DNA of 64,000 nucleotides from NCBI GenBank assembly GCA_934597725.1, contig CAKTSK010000009.1:11309-75308 (forward strand), written 5' to 3'. A program made the position numbers and the translations under genes. This DNA is from an uncultured Eubacteriales bacterium. Its GTDB lineage: Bacteria; Bacillota; Clostridia; Oscillospirales; Oscillospiraceae. Under the pieces are notes generated by a model. It ran no database searches. It had not been told where the DNA came from and was given only the letters and a program-made list of their open reading frames with translations. Positions 31,601 through 38,600 of this stretch are shown piece after piece. Numbering within the stretch: the stretch's first letter is position 1; each line of letters starts with the position of its first letter.

Positions 31601-33427
31601 ATGGCAGAGATTAAACTCACGATCAACGGCAAGGAATGTACCGCCCCCGCCGGCAGCACCATCCTGCAGGCGGCCGAGCTCAACGGCATCCACATTCCGA
31701 AGCTGTGTTACCTGGAGGGCATTCACCAGTATGGCGCCTGCCGGATCTGCGTGGTAGAGCAGGTCAGCCCTCCTGCCAAGAACCTGCAGGCATCCTGCAT
31801 GGTGGAGGCCCGGGACGGGATGGTCATCGAGACCAACAACGCCCGGGTCCAGGAAGCCCGGAAGACCATGTATGAGCTGCTGCTGTCCAACCACGACAAG
31901 AAGTGCCTCACCTGCGCCCGGAACCAGGACTGTGAGTTCCAGGCCCTGGGCCGGGAGCTGGGCGTGGAGGACTCCCCCTATGAAGGGGAGCGGGAGCTGC
32001 GTCCCATCGACGTCTGCGAGTCCATCACCCGGGACCCCAACAAGTGCATCCTGTGCCGCCGGTGCGTCAGTGTCTGTAAGAACATCCAGACCACGTCCAT
32101 CCTCACGGCAGAGAACCGCGGCTTCCAGACGGTGATCACGCCTGCGTTCAGCCTGCCTCTGGGCAACACGGCCTGCACTTACTGCGGGCAGTGCGTGGTG
32201 GTCTGCCCCGTGGGCGCGCTGCGGGAGACCAGCCACAAGGACCGGGTCATTCAGGCCATCAACGACCCCAACAAGCATGTGGTGGTCCAGCCTGCGCCGT
32301 CGGTCCGCGTGGGCATCGGCGAGTGCTTCGGCCTGCCCGCCGGCTCCTGCGAGACCGGAAAGCTGGCTGCTGCGCTGCATCGGATGGGCTTTGACGATGT
32401 GTTCGACACCAACTGGGGCGCAGACCTGACCATCATGGAAGAGGGCACTGAGTTCCTGGAGCGGTTCCGGACGGTGCTCAACGGCGGCGTGGCTGCGCTG
32501 CCCATGATGACCTCCTGCTCTCCCGGATGGATCCAGTTCATCGAGCATAACTATCCGGAAAGCCTGGAGAACCTGTCCACCTGTAAATCCCCCCACCAGA
32601 TGTTTGGTGCGGTGATCAAGAGCTATTATGCCAAAAAGCTGGGCAAGAAGCCCGAGGACATGTTTGTGGTCTCCATCATGCCCTGCACGGCCAAAAAGAC
32701 CGAGTGCGCCCGGCCGGAGATGAGCAACGACGGCGTGCCCAACGTGGATGCCGTGCTCACCACCAGAGAGCTGGGGGATCTGATCAAGACCATGGGCATC
32801 AACTTCCTGGCGCTGCCTGAGGAGAACTTTGACGATCCTCTGGGCTTCTCCACCGGTGCGGCGGACATCTTCGGTGTTACCGGCGGCGTGATGGAAGCTG
32901 CCCTGCGGACGGTGTATGAGATCATCACCGGGCGGGAGCTGCCCTTCCCCAACCTCCACGTTTCTCCCATTGTGGGCCTGGAGCAGGTGAAGGAAGCCAC
33001 CATCAAGCTGGAGAACGTCAAGCCCGAGTGGAAGGCAGCCGAGGGCTTTGAGGTGAAGATCGCGGTCACCAGCGGTTTTGCCGGCGCCCGGAAGCTCATG
33101 GAGAAGGTGAAGGAGGGGACCTCTCCCTATCACTTCATCGAGGTCATGGGCTGTCCCGGCGGCTGCATCACCGGCGGTGGTCAGCCCAGACCCCAGGAGG
33201 ACATCAATGTGGTCCGCCAGAAGCGGATGGAAGCCATCTATGGCGAGGATGAGCGCAAGGTGATCCGGAAGTCCCACGAGAACCAGTCCCTCATGAACTT
33301 CTACAAGGAGTGGGGCGACGGCAAGGGACCTGGCTGCCATGCCTCTCACGAGTACCTGCACACCCACTATGTCAAGCGGGGCAAGTACAACGAACTGACC
33401 GAGGAAAACTTCGTCGTTGAGACCTAA
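31601..33427 (+). CDS. hydA: [FeFe] hydrogenase catalytic subunit (HydA/HndD-like)
   Basis: 608 residues; reversible H2 formation in the cytoplasm. Start at 31601 (MAEIKLTINGKECTAPAGST) after AGGAGGT. N-terminal plant-type [2Fe-2S] site (CYLEGIHQYGACRIC); His-ligated cluster motif HDKKCLTCARNQDC; two [4Fe-4S] sets CILCRRCVSVC and CTYCGQCVVVC; H-cluster domain with L1 TSCSPGW (304-310), L2 MPCTAKKTE (360-368), L3 EVMGCPGGCITGGGQP (514-529). L1 has Ser where the textbook TSCCPxW has its second Cys. Followed by a terminator. With the two upstream genes it forms a trimeric, probably NAD(P)- and ferredoxin-linked hydrogenase. Confidence 0.95.
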   Translation: MAEIKLTINGKECTAPAGSTILQAAELNGIHIPKLCYLEGIHQYGACRICVVEQVSPPAKNLQASCMVEARDGMVIETNNARVQEARKTMYELLLSNHDKKCLTCARNQDCEFQALGRELGVEDSPYEGERELRPIDVCESITRDPNKCILCRRCVSVCKNIQTTSILTAENRGFQTVITPAFSLPLGNTACTYCGQCVVVCPVGALRETSHKDRVIQAINDPNKHVVVQPAPSVRVGIGECFGLPAGSCETGKLAAALHRMGFDDVFDTNWGADLTIMEEGTEFLERFRTVLNGGVAALPMMTSCSPGWIQFIEHNYPESLENLSTCKSPHQMFGAVIKSYYAKKLGKKPEDMFVVSIMPCTAKKTECARPEMSNDGVPNVDAVLTTRELGDLIKTMGINFLALPEENFDDPLGFSTGAADIFGVTGGVMEAALRTVYEIITGRELPFPNLHVSPIVGLEQVKEATIKLENVKPEWKAAEGFEVKIAVTSGFAGARKLMEKVKEGTSPYHFIEVMGCPGGCITGGGQPRPQEDINVVRQKRMEAIYGEDERKVIRKSHENQSLMNFYKEWGDGKGPGCHASHEYLHTHYVKRGKYNELTEENFVVET

Positions 33428-33456
33428 GAGACTGTTGTCTTTCCTTTTGAATTCTT

Positions 33457-33496
33457 AAAAACTGACGCCGCGATGATTCGCGGCGTCAGTTTTTTG
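33457..33496 (+). terminator. terminator of the hydrogenase operon
   Basis: AAAAACTGACGCCGCG / CGCGGCGTCAGTTTTT with a 6-base loop and T run. Confidence 0.93.
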
Positions 33497-33507
33497 TCTA
33501 AAAATTA

Positions 33508-33554
33508 TTGACAAACGATAATTCTCATGCTATAGTTTGCATAGAGATTATCGT
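33508..33554 (+). promoter_or_regulatory. promoter with flanking inverted-repeat operator
   Basis: TTGACA (33508-33513), 17-base spacer, TATAGT (33531-33536). ACGATAAT (33515-33522, in the spacer) and ATTATCGT (33547-33554, near the start site) form a perfect 8-bp inverted repeat around the -10, a layout suited to repression. Confidence 0.72.
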
Positions 33555-33582
33555 AAAACAATAATTTTGGGAGGGGAGAACC

Positions 33583-34533
33583 ATGAAACGACAGTTCTTT
33601 CCAATCGTCTTATGGATCGAGGCAGTCCTCTTGTTGCTGATCGTGTTATTGGGGGGAGAAGCGACCCCATGGCAAGCTGGTCTTTTGTCTCTTCCGTTTG
33701 CACAGATCGGAGCGGGATTGCGGGCGCTTTCCCTGTCCGGTGCGATAGGAAACAGCATAGCGGTGGTTCTGTATCTGCTGCTTAGTCTGGTCCCTGTGGG
33801 GATTTTAGTCTGGCGGTCCCGCTGCCGCCGTCTGGTGCCAGAAGACAGTCTTTTGGTGGGGTTGAGCCTGTTTCTCTTTGTGATGTTTTATGTGATGATC
33901 AATCCGGGAGAAATCCCTCTCCTGTTGACAGGGGACGGAGAGGTCCTGGCAGCCCAGAAAGCCGTTGGACAAAGTCTTTTCGGTGGCAGTGCCTATGCCA
34001 TTCTTTTGGCTTACCTGGTTCTGCGGCTGCTGCGGCGGTTCCGGGGAGCTGACCGGCAGAGACTTCAGGATGACTTGAAGATCCTTCTGCGTGGTTTGGC
34101 GGTCTGTTTGGTCTTTGTGATTTTTGGTTTCAGCTTTTCTGCTTTTTGGTCTGTGCGGACAGAGGTTGACGGCTTGGTGTTTTTGGCCTTTTTGCGCTGG
34201 GTGGGGGAGATGATGCCCTACCTGTTGGATGTGGTGGTGATCCTGACGGTGTTGGAGCTGCTGCAAGCCATGAAAGCTGACCGGTATGGAGAGGAAACCA
34301 TGAGACAGGCGCACCGTGTCTCCCGGCTGTGTACCGGAAGTCTGGCGGTTTGTTTGGTGACCACGGTGGTGCTGAATCTGCTTCAATTACTGTTCTTGAA
34401 CCATTTGGCAGACGTGTCGATCCAAGTGGTATTCCCGCTGTTTGGGATCGCCTTTCTGCTCGGCGTCCTGTTGGTGGTCAAATTTCTGGAGGAAAACCGG
34501 GCGCTGAAAGCCGACAATGATCTGTTTATCTGA
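33583..34533 (+). CDS. polytopic membrane protein with DUF2975-like C-terminal half
   Basis: 316 residues with about eight hydrophobic segments. GGGAGGGGAG precedes the ATG at 33583. The C-terminal part (from about residue 165) resembles DUF2975: paired helices, VVLNLLQLLFLNHLADVSIQ, and the terminal EENRALKADNDLFI, close to the 'LKxENDLTI' ending I recall for that family. DUF2975 proteins are typically encoded beside a YozG-like XRE regulator, exactly as here. The N-terminal ~160 residues, with three to four further helices, are extra. Function of the family is unknown. Confidence 0.72.
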   Translation: MKRQFFPIVLWIEAVLLLLIVLLGGEATPWQAGLLSLPFAQIGAGLRALSLSGAIGNSIAVVLYLLLSLVPVGILVWRSRCRRLVPEDSLLVGLSLFLFVMFYVMINPGEIPLLLTGDGEVLAAQKAVGQSLFGGSAYAILLAYLVLRLLRRFRGADRQRLQDDLKILLRGLAVCLVFVIFGFSFSAFWSVRTEVDGLVFLAFLRWVGEMMPYLLDVVVILTVLELLQAMKADRYGEETMRQAHRVSRLCTGSLAVCLVTTVVLNLLQLLFLNHLADVSIQVVFPLFGIAFLLGVLLVVKFLEENRALKADNDLFI

Positions 34534-34548
34534 GAGAGGAGGGCGGAA

Positions 34549-34773
34549 GTGGGGATCAAGGTTTGTCTGGAAGAGGTTCTGAAACAGCGGGGGATGACAT
34601 CGAAGGAACTGTGTGCCAAGGTGGGGATCACAGAAGCCAACCTCTCCATTCTCCGCAGCGGCAAAGCCAAAGGGGTACGATTTGGGACCTTGAACCGGAT
34701 CTGTTATTTTCTCGAGTGTGACGTGGGCGACTTGCTTCAATTTGACGGAGAATGGGAGGACCATCATGAATAA
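34549..34773 (+). CDS. XRE family helix-turn-helix regulator (YozG-like)
   Basis: 74-residue single-domain Cro/CI-type DNA-binding protein starting at GTG 34549, six bases after GGAGG. VCLEEVLKQRGMTSKELCAK, then the recognition helix GITEANLSILRSGKAKGVRF and TLNRICYFLECDVGDLLQFD. The SILRSGKAK-x-x-RF-x-TL-x-x-I pattern is that of YozG-like regulators that accompany DUF2975 membrane proteins. A probable ligand of the inverted repeat at 33515-33554 (autoregulation), by inference from position. Overlaps the next gene by 8 bases. Confidence 0.88.
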   Translation: MGIKVCLEEVLKQRGMTSKELCAKVGITEANLSILRSGKAKGVRFGTLNRICYFLECDVGDLLQFDGEWEDHHE

Positions 34774-35680
34774 GAATCTGTTTTTACTGCCCCTGTTGGG
34801 GATGTTCCTTCTGTCGTTGACTTCCTGCCAGCTGGCGCAGGAGGAACCGGCGGCGAAAGGGGATACCTTGATCGGTGGCATTGTGACGGCATCCACGGAA
34901 GAGGAGTCTTTACAAAATGCCCTGTCAGAGGGAGCGGAAGCGCCAGACAGAGTGTATGCCACGGAAGAAGCCGTCTCTGCGCTGGAACAAGGAGAGGAGA
35001 AGGGGTACACGTTTCCCGGTTTGGAAGGGGTGTTCTTCTCCTATGAGATCACAGGCGAGGAAGAAAACAATGCGTACACCACACGATCCGGTCCGAATCA
35101 GGGATTTTGGCATGGTGGCGTAGTCATTGGAAGCGTGGATGAGAATGCTGCCGGGGAACAACACAAGGCAGCCATGAAGGGAACGGTCTATTACGAGGAT
35201 TGTCCAGGCATCACCGTATTCTCCCTTCACCCGGTTTATCAGACGGCGGAAGGAAAAGTGTATGTTTCTCTCCAAGAAGGGCCTAACGTCAGCGGAGAAG
35301 GGGAGGGGCTTGTACCCAATGCATCCTATACGGTAAGCAGTACGTCAGAGAGCAATGGCGCAATGCATACCTGGGAAACGACACTGCAAGTTGAAATTGG
35401 CCGGAAGCACGAGGCAGAGACCATCGTGCTGGTTCAGATGGACCAGGAAAACCAAACCGTGCGCCGGGACATCTACCAACCCGGCCAGTGCCCGGGCCAA
35501 CTGGCTCCGCAGCCGCAGACAGCTTATCTGATGGTGGAATACCACTGGGACGACGGGGCAGGAGAAGAACAGGTGGAGCGGGAACTGGTCCAACAGGGAG
35601 AACCCTATCTGTATACCCCTTGGAAGATGGACAGCGGATTCTTCGCGTCCCAGCCAACGGAGATTCTTTGGAGGGGGTGA
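34766..35680 (+). CDS. lipoprotein of unknown function (paralogue 1)
   Basis: 304 residues. Start at 34766 after GGGAGGACC. Signal peptide MNKNLFLLPLLGMFLLSLTS with lipobox LTSC, acyl Cys at 21, then QLAQEEPAAKGDT. The exported part is beta-rich with no catalytic motif that I recognise. It shares landmarks with the next gene: YTFPGLEGVFF vs YEFPGWEGIAV, HPVYQTAEGKVYV vs NPMYLTPEGKVYL, PGQCPGQLAP...TAYLMVEY vs PGQVPPSITP...TAYLVAES, and a late VERELV/VDRELF. The two genes are therefore tandem paralogues, diverged. Confidence 0.8.
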   Translation: MNKNLFLLPLLGMFLLSLTSCQLAQEEPAAKGDTLIGGIVTASTEEESLQNALSEGAEAPDRVYATEEAVSALEQGEEKGYTFPGLEGVFFSYEITGEEENNAYTTRSGPNQGFWHGGVVIGSVDENAAGEQHKAAMKGTVYYEDCPGITVFSLHPVYQTAEGKVYVSLQEGPNVSGEGEGLVPNASYTVSSTSESNGAMHTWETTLQVEIGRKHEAETIVLVQMDQENQTVRRDIYQPGQCPGQLAPQPQTAYLMVEYHWDDGAGEEQVERELVQQGEPYLYTPWKMDSGFFASQPTEILWRG

Positions 35681-35686
35681 GAGAAG

Positions 35687-36619
35687 ATGAAACGGAGCCT
35701 GTTTTCTATGGTCCTGTTGTGTGCTTTGCTGTTGACGCTGTCTGGTTGTCAGTTGGCAAAGGAGGAAAAAGAGACGGCAGATCAGTTTATCGGCATCTAT
35801 TTGACCACCGAGTATCTGGACACGATGGATGTAGAAGCTTATCTGAACGATCACTTGGATGATGTTTCGGACGGAGAAACCCTTGTCGTGGAACAGGGGG
35901 AAGGGCAGGAGTACCAGGAAAAAATCTACGCCGTGGATGTGTCCCAAGATCCTTCCCACCCCGCCTATGAGTTTCCCGGCTGGGAGGGGATCGCGGTGTA
36001 TTGCGTTCCTGTGCCGCTCCCGGACGGAGAGGGTGTTTGCTGGACACCGGGGGAAGCGCCGGAAGTGTTTCAGCACCATGCATACACTGCCAGCGACGAA
36101 ATGGATGAGATCGTGATCACAGCAGACCTCTATGTTTCTGCGGAAGATGGTCCCCAGGAATTTTACGGCAATCCCATGTATCTTACCCCAGAGGGGAAGG
36201 TCTATCTGCTTGGCGGGACCGGGATCAGCGGAGACTTGCGGCAGGCGGGGACTTCCGTTAGCAAAACCATCGAGCAGACCACCTCTGTTACCATCAATGG
36301 GGAGACCAGGCAGCAGCGCTGTGTCGTCAACTTAAATGTTACGTCGGTGCTGCCGTTGGAAAAGACGGTGCTGCTCCAGTTGGATGCGGATAGTCAAGTG
36401 CTCCAACGAAGCGAGTTTCTTCCCGGCCAAGTGCCGCCATCCATTACTCCGGCCGGAGAGACGGCCTATCTGGTGGCAGAATCTCACCGGGTGAGCCGAT
36501 CTGGTCAGCAGACGGTGGATCGGGAACTCTTTGACCGGGAAGACGACACCCTCACCACCTATCGGGAAGGGGCAAACGGGTTCTTCCAGCGGACAGATAC
36601 CGTGCTTTCCTGGAAGTAG
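35687..36619 (+). CDS. lipoprotein of unknown function (paralogue 2)
   Basis: 310 residues. Signal peptide MKRSLFSMVLLCALLLTLSG with lipobox LSGC, acyl Cys at 21, then QLAKEEKETADQFIG. GAGGGGGTGAG precedes the ATG at 35687, six bases after the previous stop. Shares the FPG-x-EG, EGKVY and TAYLV blocks with the lipoprotein before it. It ends the four-gene cassette; a strong minus-strand terminator lies behind. Predicted surface-exposed; no binding or enzyme signature recognised. Confidence 0.8.
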   Translation: MKRSLFSMVLLCALLLTLSGCQLAKEEKETADQFIGIYLTTEYLDTMDVEAYLNDHLDDVSDGETLVVEQGEGQEYQEKIYAVDVSQDPSHPAYEFPGWEGIAVYCVPVPLPDGEGVCWTPGEAPEVFQHHAYTASDEMDEIVITADLYVSAEDGPQEFYGNPMYLTPEGKVYLLGGTGISGDLRQAGTSVSKTIEQTTSVTINGETRQQRCVVNLNVTSVLPLEKTVLLQLDADSQVLQRSEFLPGQVPPSITPAGETAYLVAESHRVSRSGQQTVDRELFDREDDTLTTYREGANGFFQRTDTVLSWK

Positions 36620-36644
36620 GGCTGCGACAAGCGATCACAAGGAA

Positions 36645-36680
36645 AAAGCTCCTCGACAACATCAAGGGTCGGGGAGCTTG
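36645..36680 (-). terminator. terminator of the trmD operon
   Basis: AAGCTCC-t-CGAC pairs with GTCG-g-GGAGCTT; on the minus strand it ends in five T. It probably also limits the convergent lipoprotein cassette. Confidence 0.75.
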
Positions 36681-36732
36681 CTGTTTGTATGGGGAGGGAA
36701 CGGACCTTATCCAGAGAAGGGCGTGCCGCGTC

Positions 36733-37494
36733 TTATCCTTCCTGATCTTCCTCTGCGATTTCCCGCAGAAGTTTCTGATCCGCTTTTGAGGAAAGATCCA
36801 GTTTTTCATACATGTCCGGCCGCCGGTCCCGGGTGCGGCGGATGGCTTGCTTCCGCCGCCACTTGGCAATGTTGGCGTGGTGACCGGAGAGCAGGATGGG
36901 CGGGACCCGTCTGTCGTGCCAGACTTCCGGACGGGAATACTGGGGGCACTCCAACAAACCATCCCAATGGCTCTCCTCGGTAAAGCATTCCGGGTCGGAC
37001 AGGACGCCGGGGACCAGCCGGCACACGGCATCGGCCACCGCCATGGCGGGGATCTCTCCGCCGGTCAGCACAAAGTCTCCCAGGGAGATCTCCTCATCGA
37101 CGCATTCCTCAATGAAACGCTCGTCGATGCCTTCGTAGTGGCCGCAGACCAGGATGAGACTTTTGTAGTCCTGCTGGAGGCGCTTGGCATCGGCTTGACA
37201 AAAAACCTTACCGGCAGGGGAGAGGTAAATGGTGTGCAGATGTTCTCCGGCTTCGTCACAGATGTGTTTCCAACACTGGTAAAGGGGATCTGCTTGCATC
37301 ACGGCCCCATGGCCGCCGCCGTAGGGATAGTCGTCTACCTGCTTTTGTTTGTTCAGGGTGTAGTCGCGGATCTGATGGCAGTCGATCCGGATGATGTCCC
37401 GTTCCTGGGCCCGGCCCAGAATGGACTCGCAAAGCATGTCTCCCACCACGTCAGGAAAGAGGGTCATGATATGGATGTGATAGGCGAAGTCCAT
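36733..37494 (-). CDS. trmD: tRNA (guanine-37-N1)-methyltransferase
   Basis: SPOUT-family enzyme that methylates G37 of tRNAs and prevents +1 frameshifting; 253 residues. MTLFPDVVGDMLCESILGRA, DDYPYGGGHGAVMQADPLYQ, the trefoil-knot SAM site LVCGHYEGIDERFIEECVDE and SLGDFVLTGGEIPAMAVADA, then the C-terminal RPEVWHDRRVPPILLSGHH. Start at 37494, four bases after rimM ends. The usual neighbour rplS is not found downstream; the next gene is convergent. Confidence 0.97.
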   Translation of the reverse strand: MDFAYHIHIMTLFPDVVGDMLCESILGRAQERDIIRIDCHQIRDYTLNKQKQVDDYPYGGGHGAVMQADPLYQCWKHICDEAGEHLHTIYLSPAGKVFCQADAKRLQQDYKSLILVCGHYEGIDERFIEECVDEEISLGDFVLTGGEIPAMAVADAVCRLVPGVLSDPECFTEESHWDGLLECPQYSRPEVWHDRRVPPILLSGHHANIAKWRRKQAIRRTRDRRPDMYEKLDLSSKADQKLLREIAEEDQEG

Positions 37495-37498
37495 GGGG

Positions 37499-37990
37499 TC
37501 ACATCCCTTCGATCAGGCGGACCAGGAGGTAGCCCTCCTCTACGTTGGTCTCTACGATAAACTCCTCTACTGCCGGGATCATGTGTTCCCTCTCGCCGCC
37601 CCGGACCACATAGACGTTGCTGGCCGGCGGGGTGAGGACCTCATGGATGGTCCCCAGGACCTGGCCGCTGTCGGCGTCCCGGACTTCCAGGCCGGTCAGA
37701 TCCGCCAGGAAAAAGGCGCCCTCTTCCAGGTCTACGTCTTCCCGATCGATGCAGACCACTTTGTTTTTGAGCTTCATGGCCTCGTTGATGTCATGGATCC
37801 CGTCCAGCTTGGCCAGGACACAGTTTTTGTGGACCCGTGCGGCAAGAAGCGCAATGGGCTTCCCGTCGATGTACAGGGTGTCAAAGTCCAGAAGAAAGTC
37901 CGGGCCGTCGGCCCAGGGCAGGATCTTCACCTCCCCGGCAATGCCGTGGGTGTTGACGATCTTACCCGCCTCCAGATAGCGGTTTTTCAC
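37499..37990 (-). CDS. rimM: ribosome maturation factor RimM
   Basis: Binds ribosomal protein S19 and helps 30S head assembly. 163 residues: N-terminal RimM barrel (YLEAGKIVNTHGIAGEVKIL) and C-terminal PRC-barrel (LADLTGLEVRDADSGQVLGT, NVYVVRGGEREHMIPAVEEF). A clear AAGGAGGA site lies before the ATG at 37990. Lies between khpA and trmD as in most Firmicutes. Confidence 0.96.
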   Translation of the reverse strand: MKNRYLEAGKIVNTHGIAGEVKILPWADGPDFLLDFDTLYIDGKPIALLAARVHKNCVLAKLDGIHDINEAMKLKNKVVCIDREDVDLEEGAFFLADLTGLEVRDADSGQVLGTIHEVLTPPASNVYVVRGGEREHMIPAVEEFIVETNVEEGYLLVRLIEGM

Positions 37991-38046
37991 AGGGGGATCC
38001 TCCTTTTTCCAAGAAAAAATGGCGGACGCAAATGCGCCGCCATTCT

Positions 38047-38277
38047 TCAGTCCATAATTTCGACGGAAACCTTTTTGCCCTGGCGCTGGGCCACAGAGCG
38101 CATCAATGTGCGGATTTCCTTGGCGATCCGGCCTTGGCGGCCGATCACCTTTCCCATGTCGCTGGGGTCGACCCGGAGCTCAAGGACAACATTACCGTCC
38201 GCTTCCGTCTCCTGCACGTCCACGGCCTGGGGATGTTCCACCAGATTTTGGGCGATATAAACGAGCAAGTCCTTCAT
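38047..38277 (-). CDS. khpA: KH-domain RNA-binding protein KhpA (YlqC)
   Basis: 76-residue single KH domain. MKDLLVYIAQNLVEHPQAVD, the GxxG loop in VIGRQGRIAKEIRTLMRSVA, and the terminal KKVSVEIMD are typical. Partner of KhpB/Jag in some Firmicutes, affecting cell division and RNA binding. Directly after rpsP in the operon. Confidence 0.95.
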   Translation of the reverse strand: MKDLLVYIAQNLVEHPQAVDVQETEADGNVVLELRVDPSDMGKVIGRQGRIAKEIRTLMRSVAQRQGKKVSVEIMD

Positions 38278-38289
38278 GTGCCCTCCAAA

Positions 38290-38529
38290 TCAGATGGCGT
38301 TGGCCTTTTTCAGCAGAGCCTTCACGGTCTCCGTGGGCTGTGCGCCGGTCTTGATCCAAGCCTGAGCCCGCTCAGCGTCCACCTTGATGGCGGCGGGAAC
38401 CTGCAGGGGGTCGTAAGTGCCGATCTCCTCGATGAAGCGGCCGTTGCGGGGATACCGGGAGTCGGCAACCACGATACGATAGAAGGGGTTCTTCTTGGAG
38501 CCCATTCTGCGAAGTCTGATCTTAACCAT
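38290..38529 (-). CDS. rpsP: 30S ribosomal protein S16
   Basis: 79 residues starting MVKIRLRRMGSKKNPFYRIV. The ATG at 38529 is preferred over one six bases earlier because GGAGGTG is then seven bases away. The PFYRIVVADSRYPRNGRFIE block and GTYDPL are the S16 signature. Lies between ffh and khpA. Confidence 0.97.
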   Translation of the reverse strand: MVKIRLRRMGSKKNPFYRIVVADSRYPRNGRFIEEIGTYDPLQVPAAIKVDAERAQAWIKTGAQPTETVKALLKKANAI

Positions 38530-38600
38530 GTCCATTCACCTCCAAAATCAAATTGCGTGTCTATTATGGAACCGCGAATCAGCGGGAACCAACGGGGAAC

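Noticed and set aside
29315..33367. 1350-codon open frame on the minus strand across the hydrogenase genes
   Set aside because: It is antisense to three genes with unmistakable motifs; the long opening is a by-product of strong GC codon bias, and the translation (His/Gly/Val/Leu-rich, no domain) is not protein-like.
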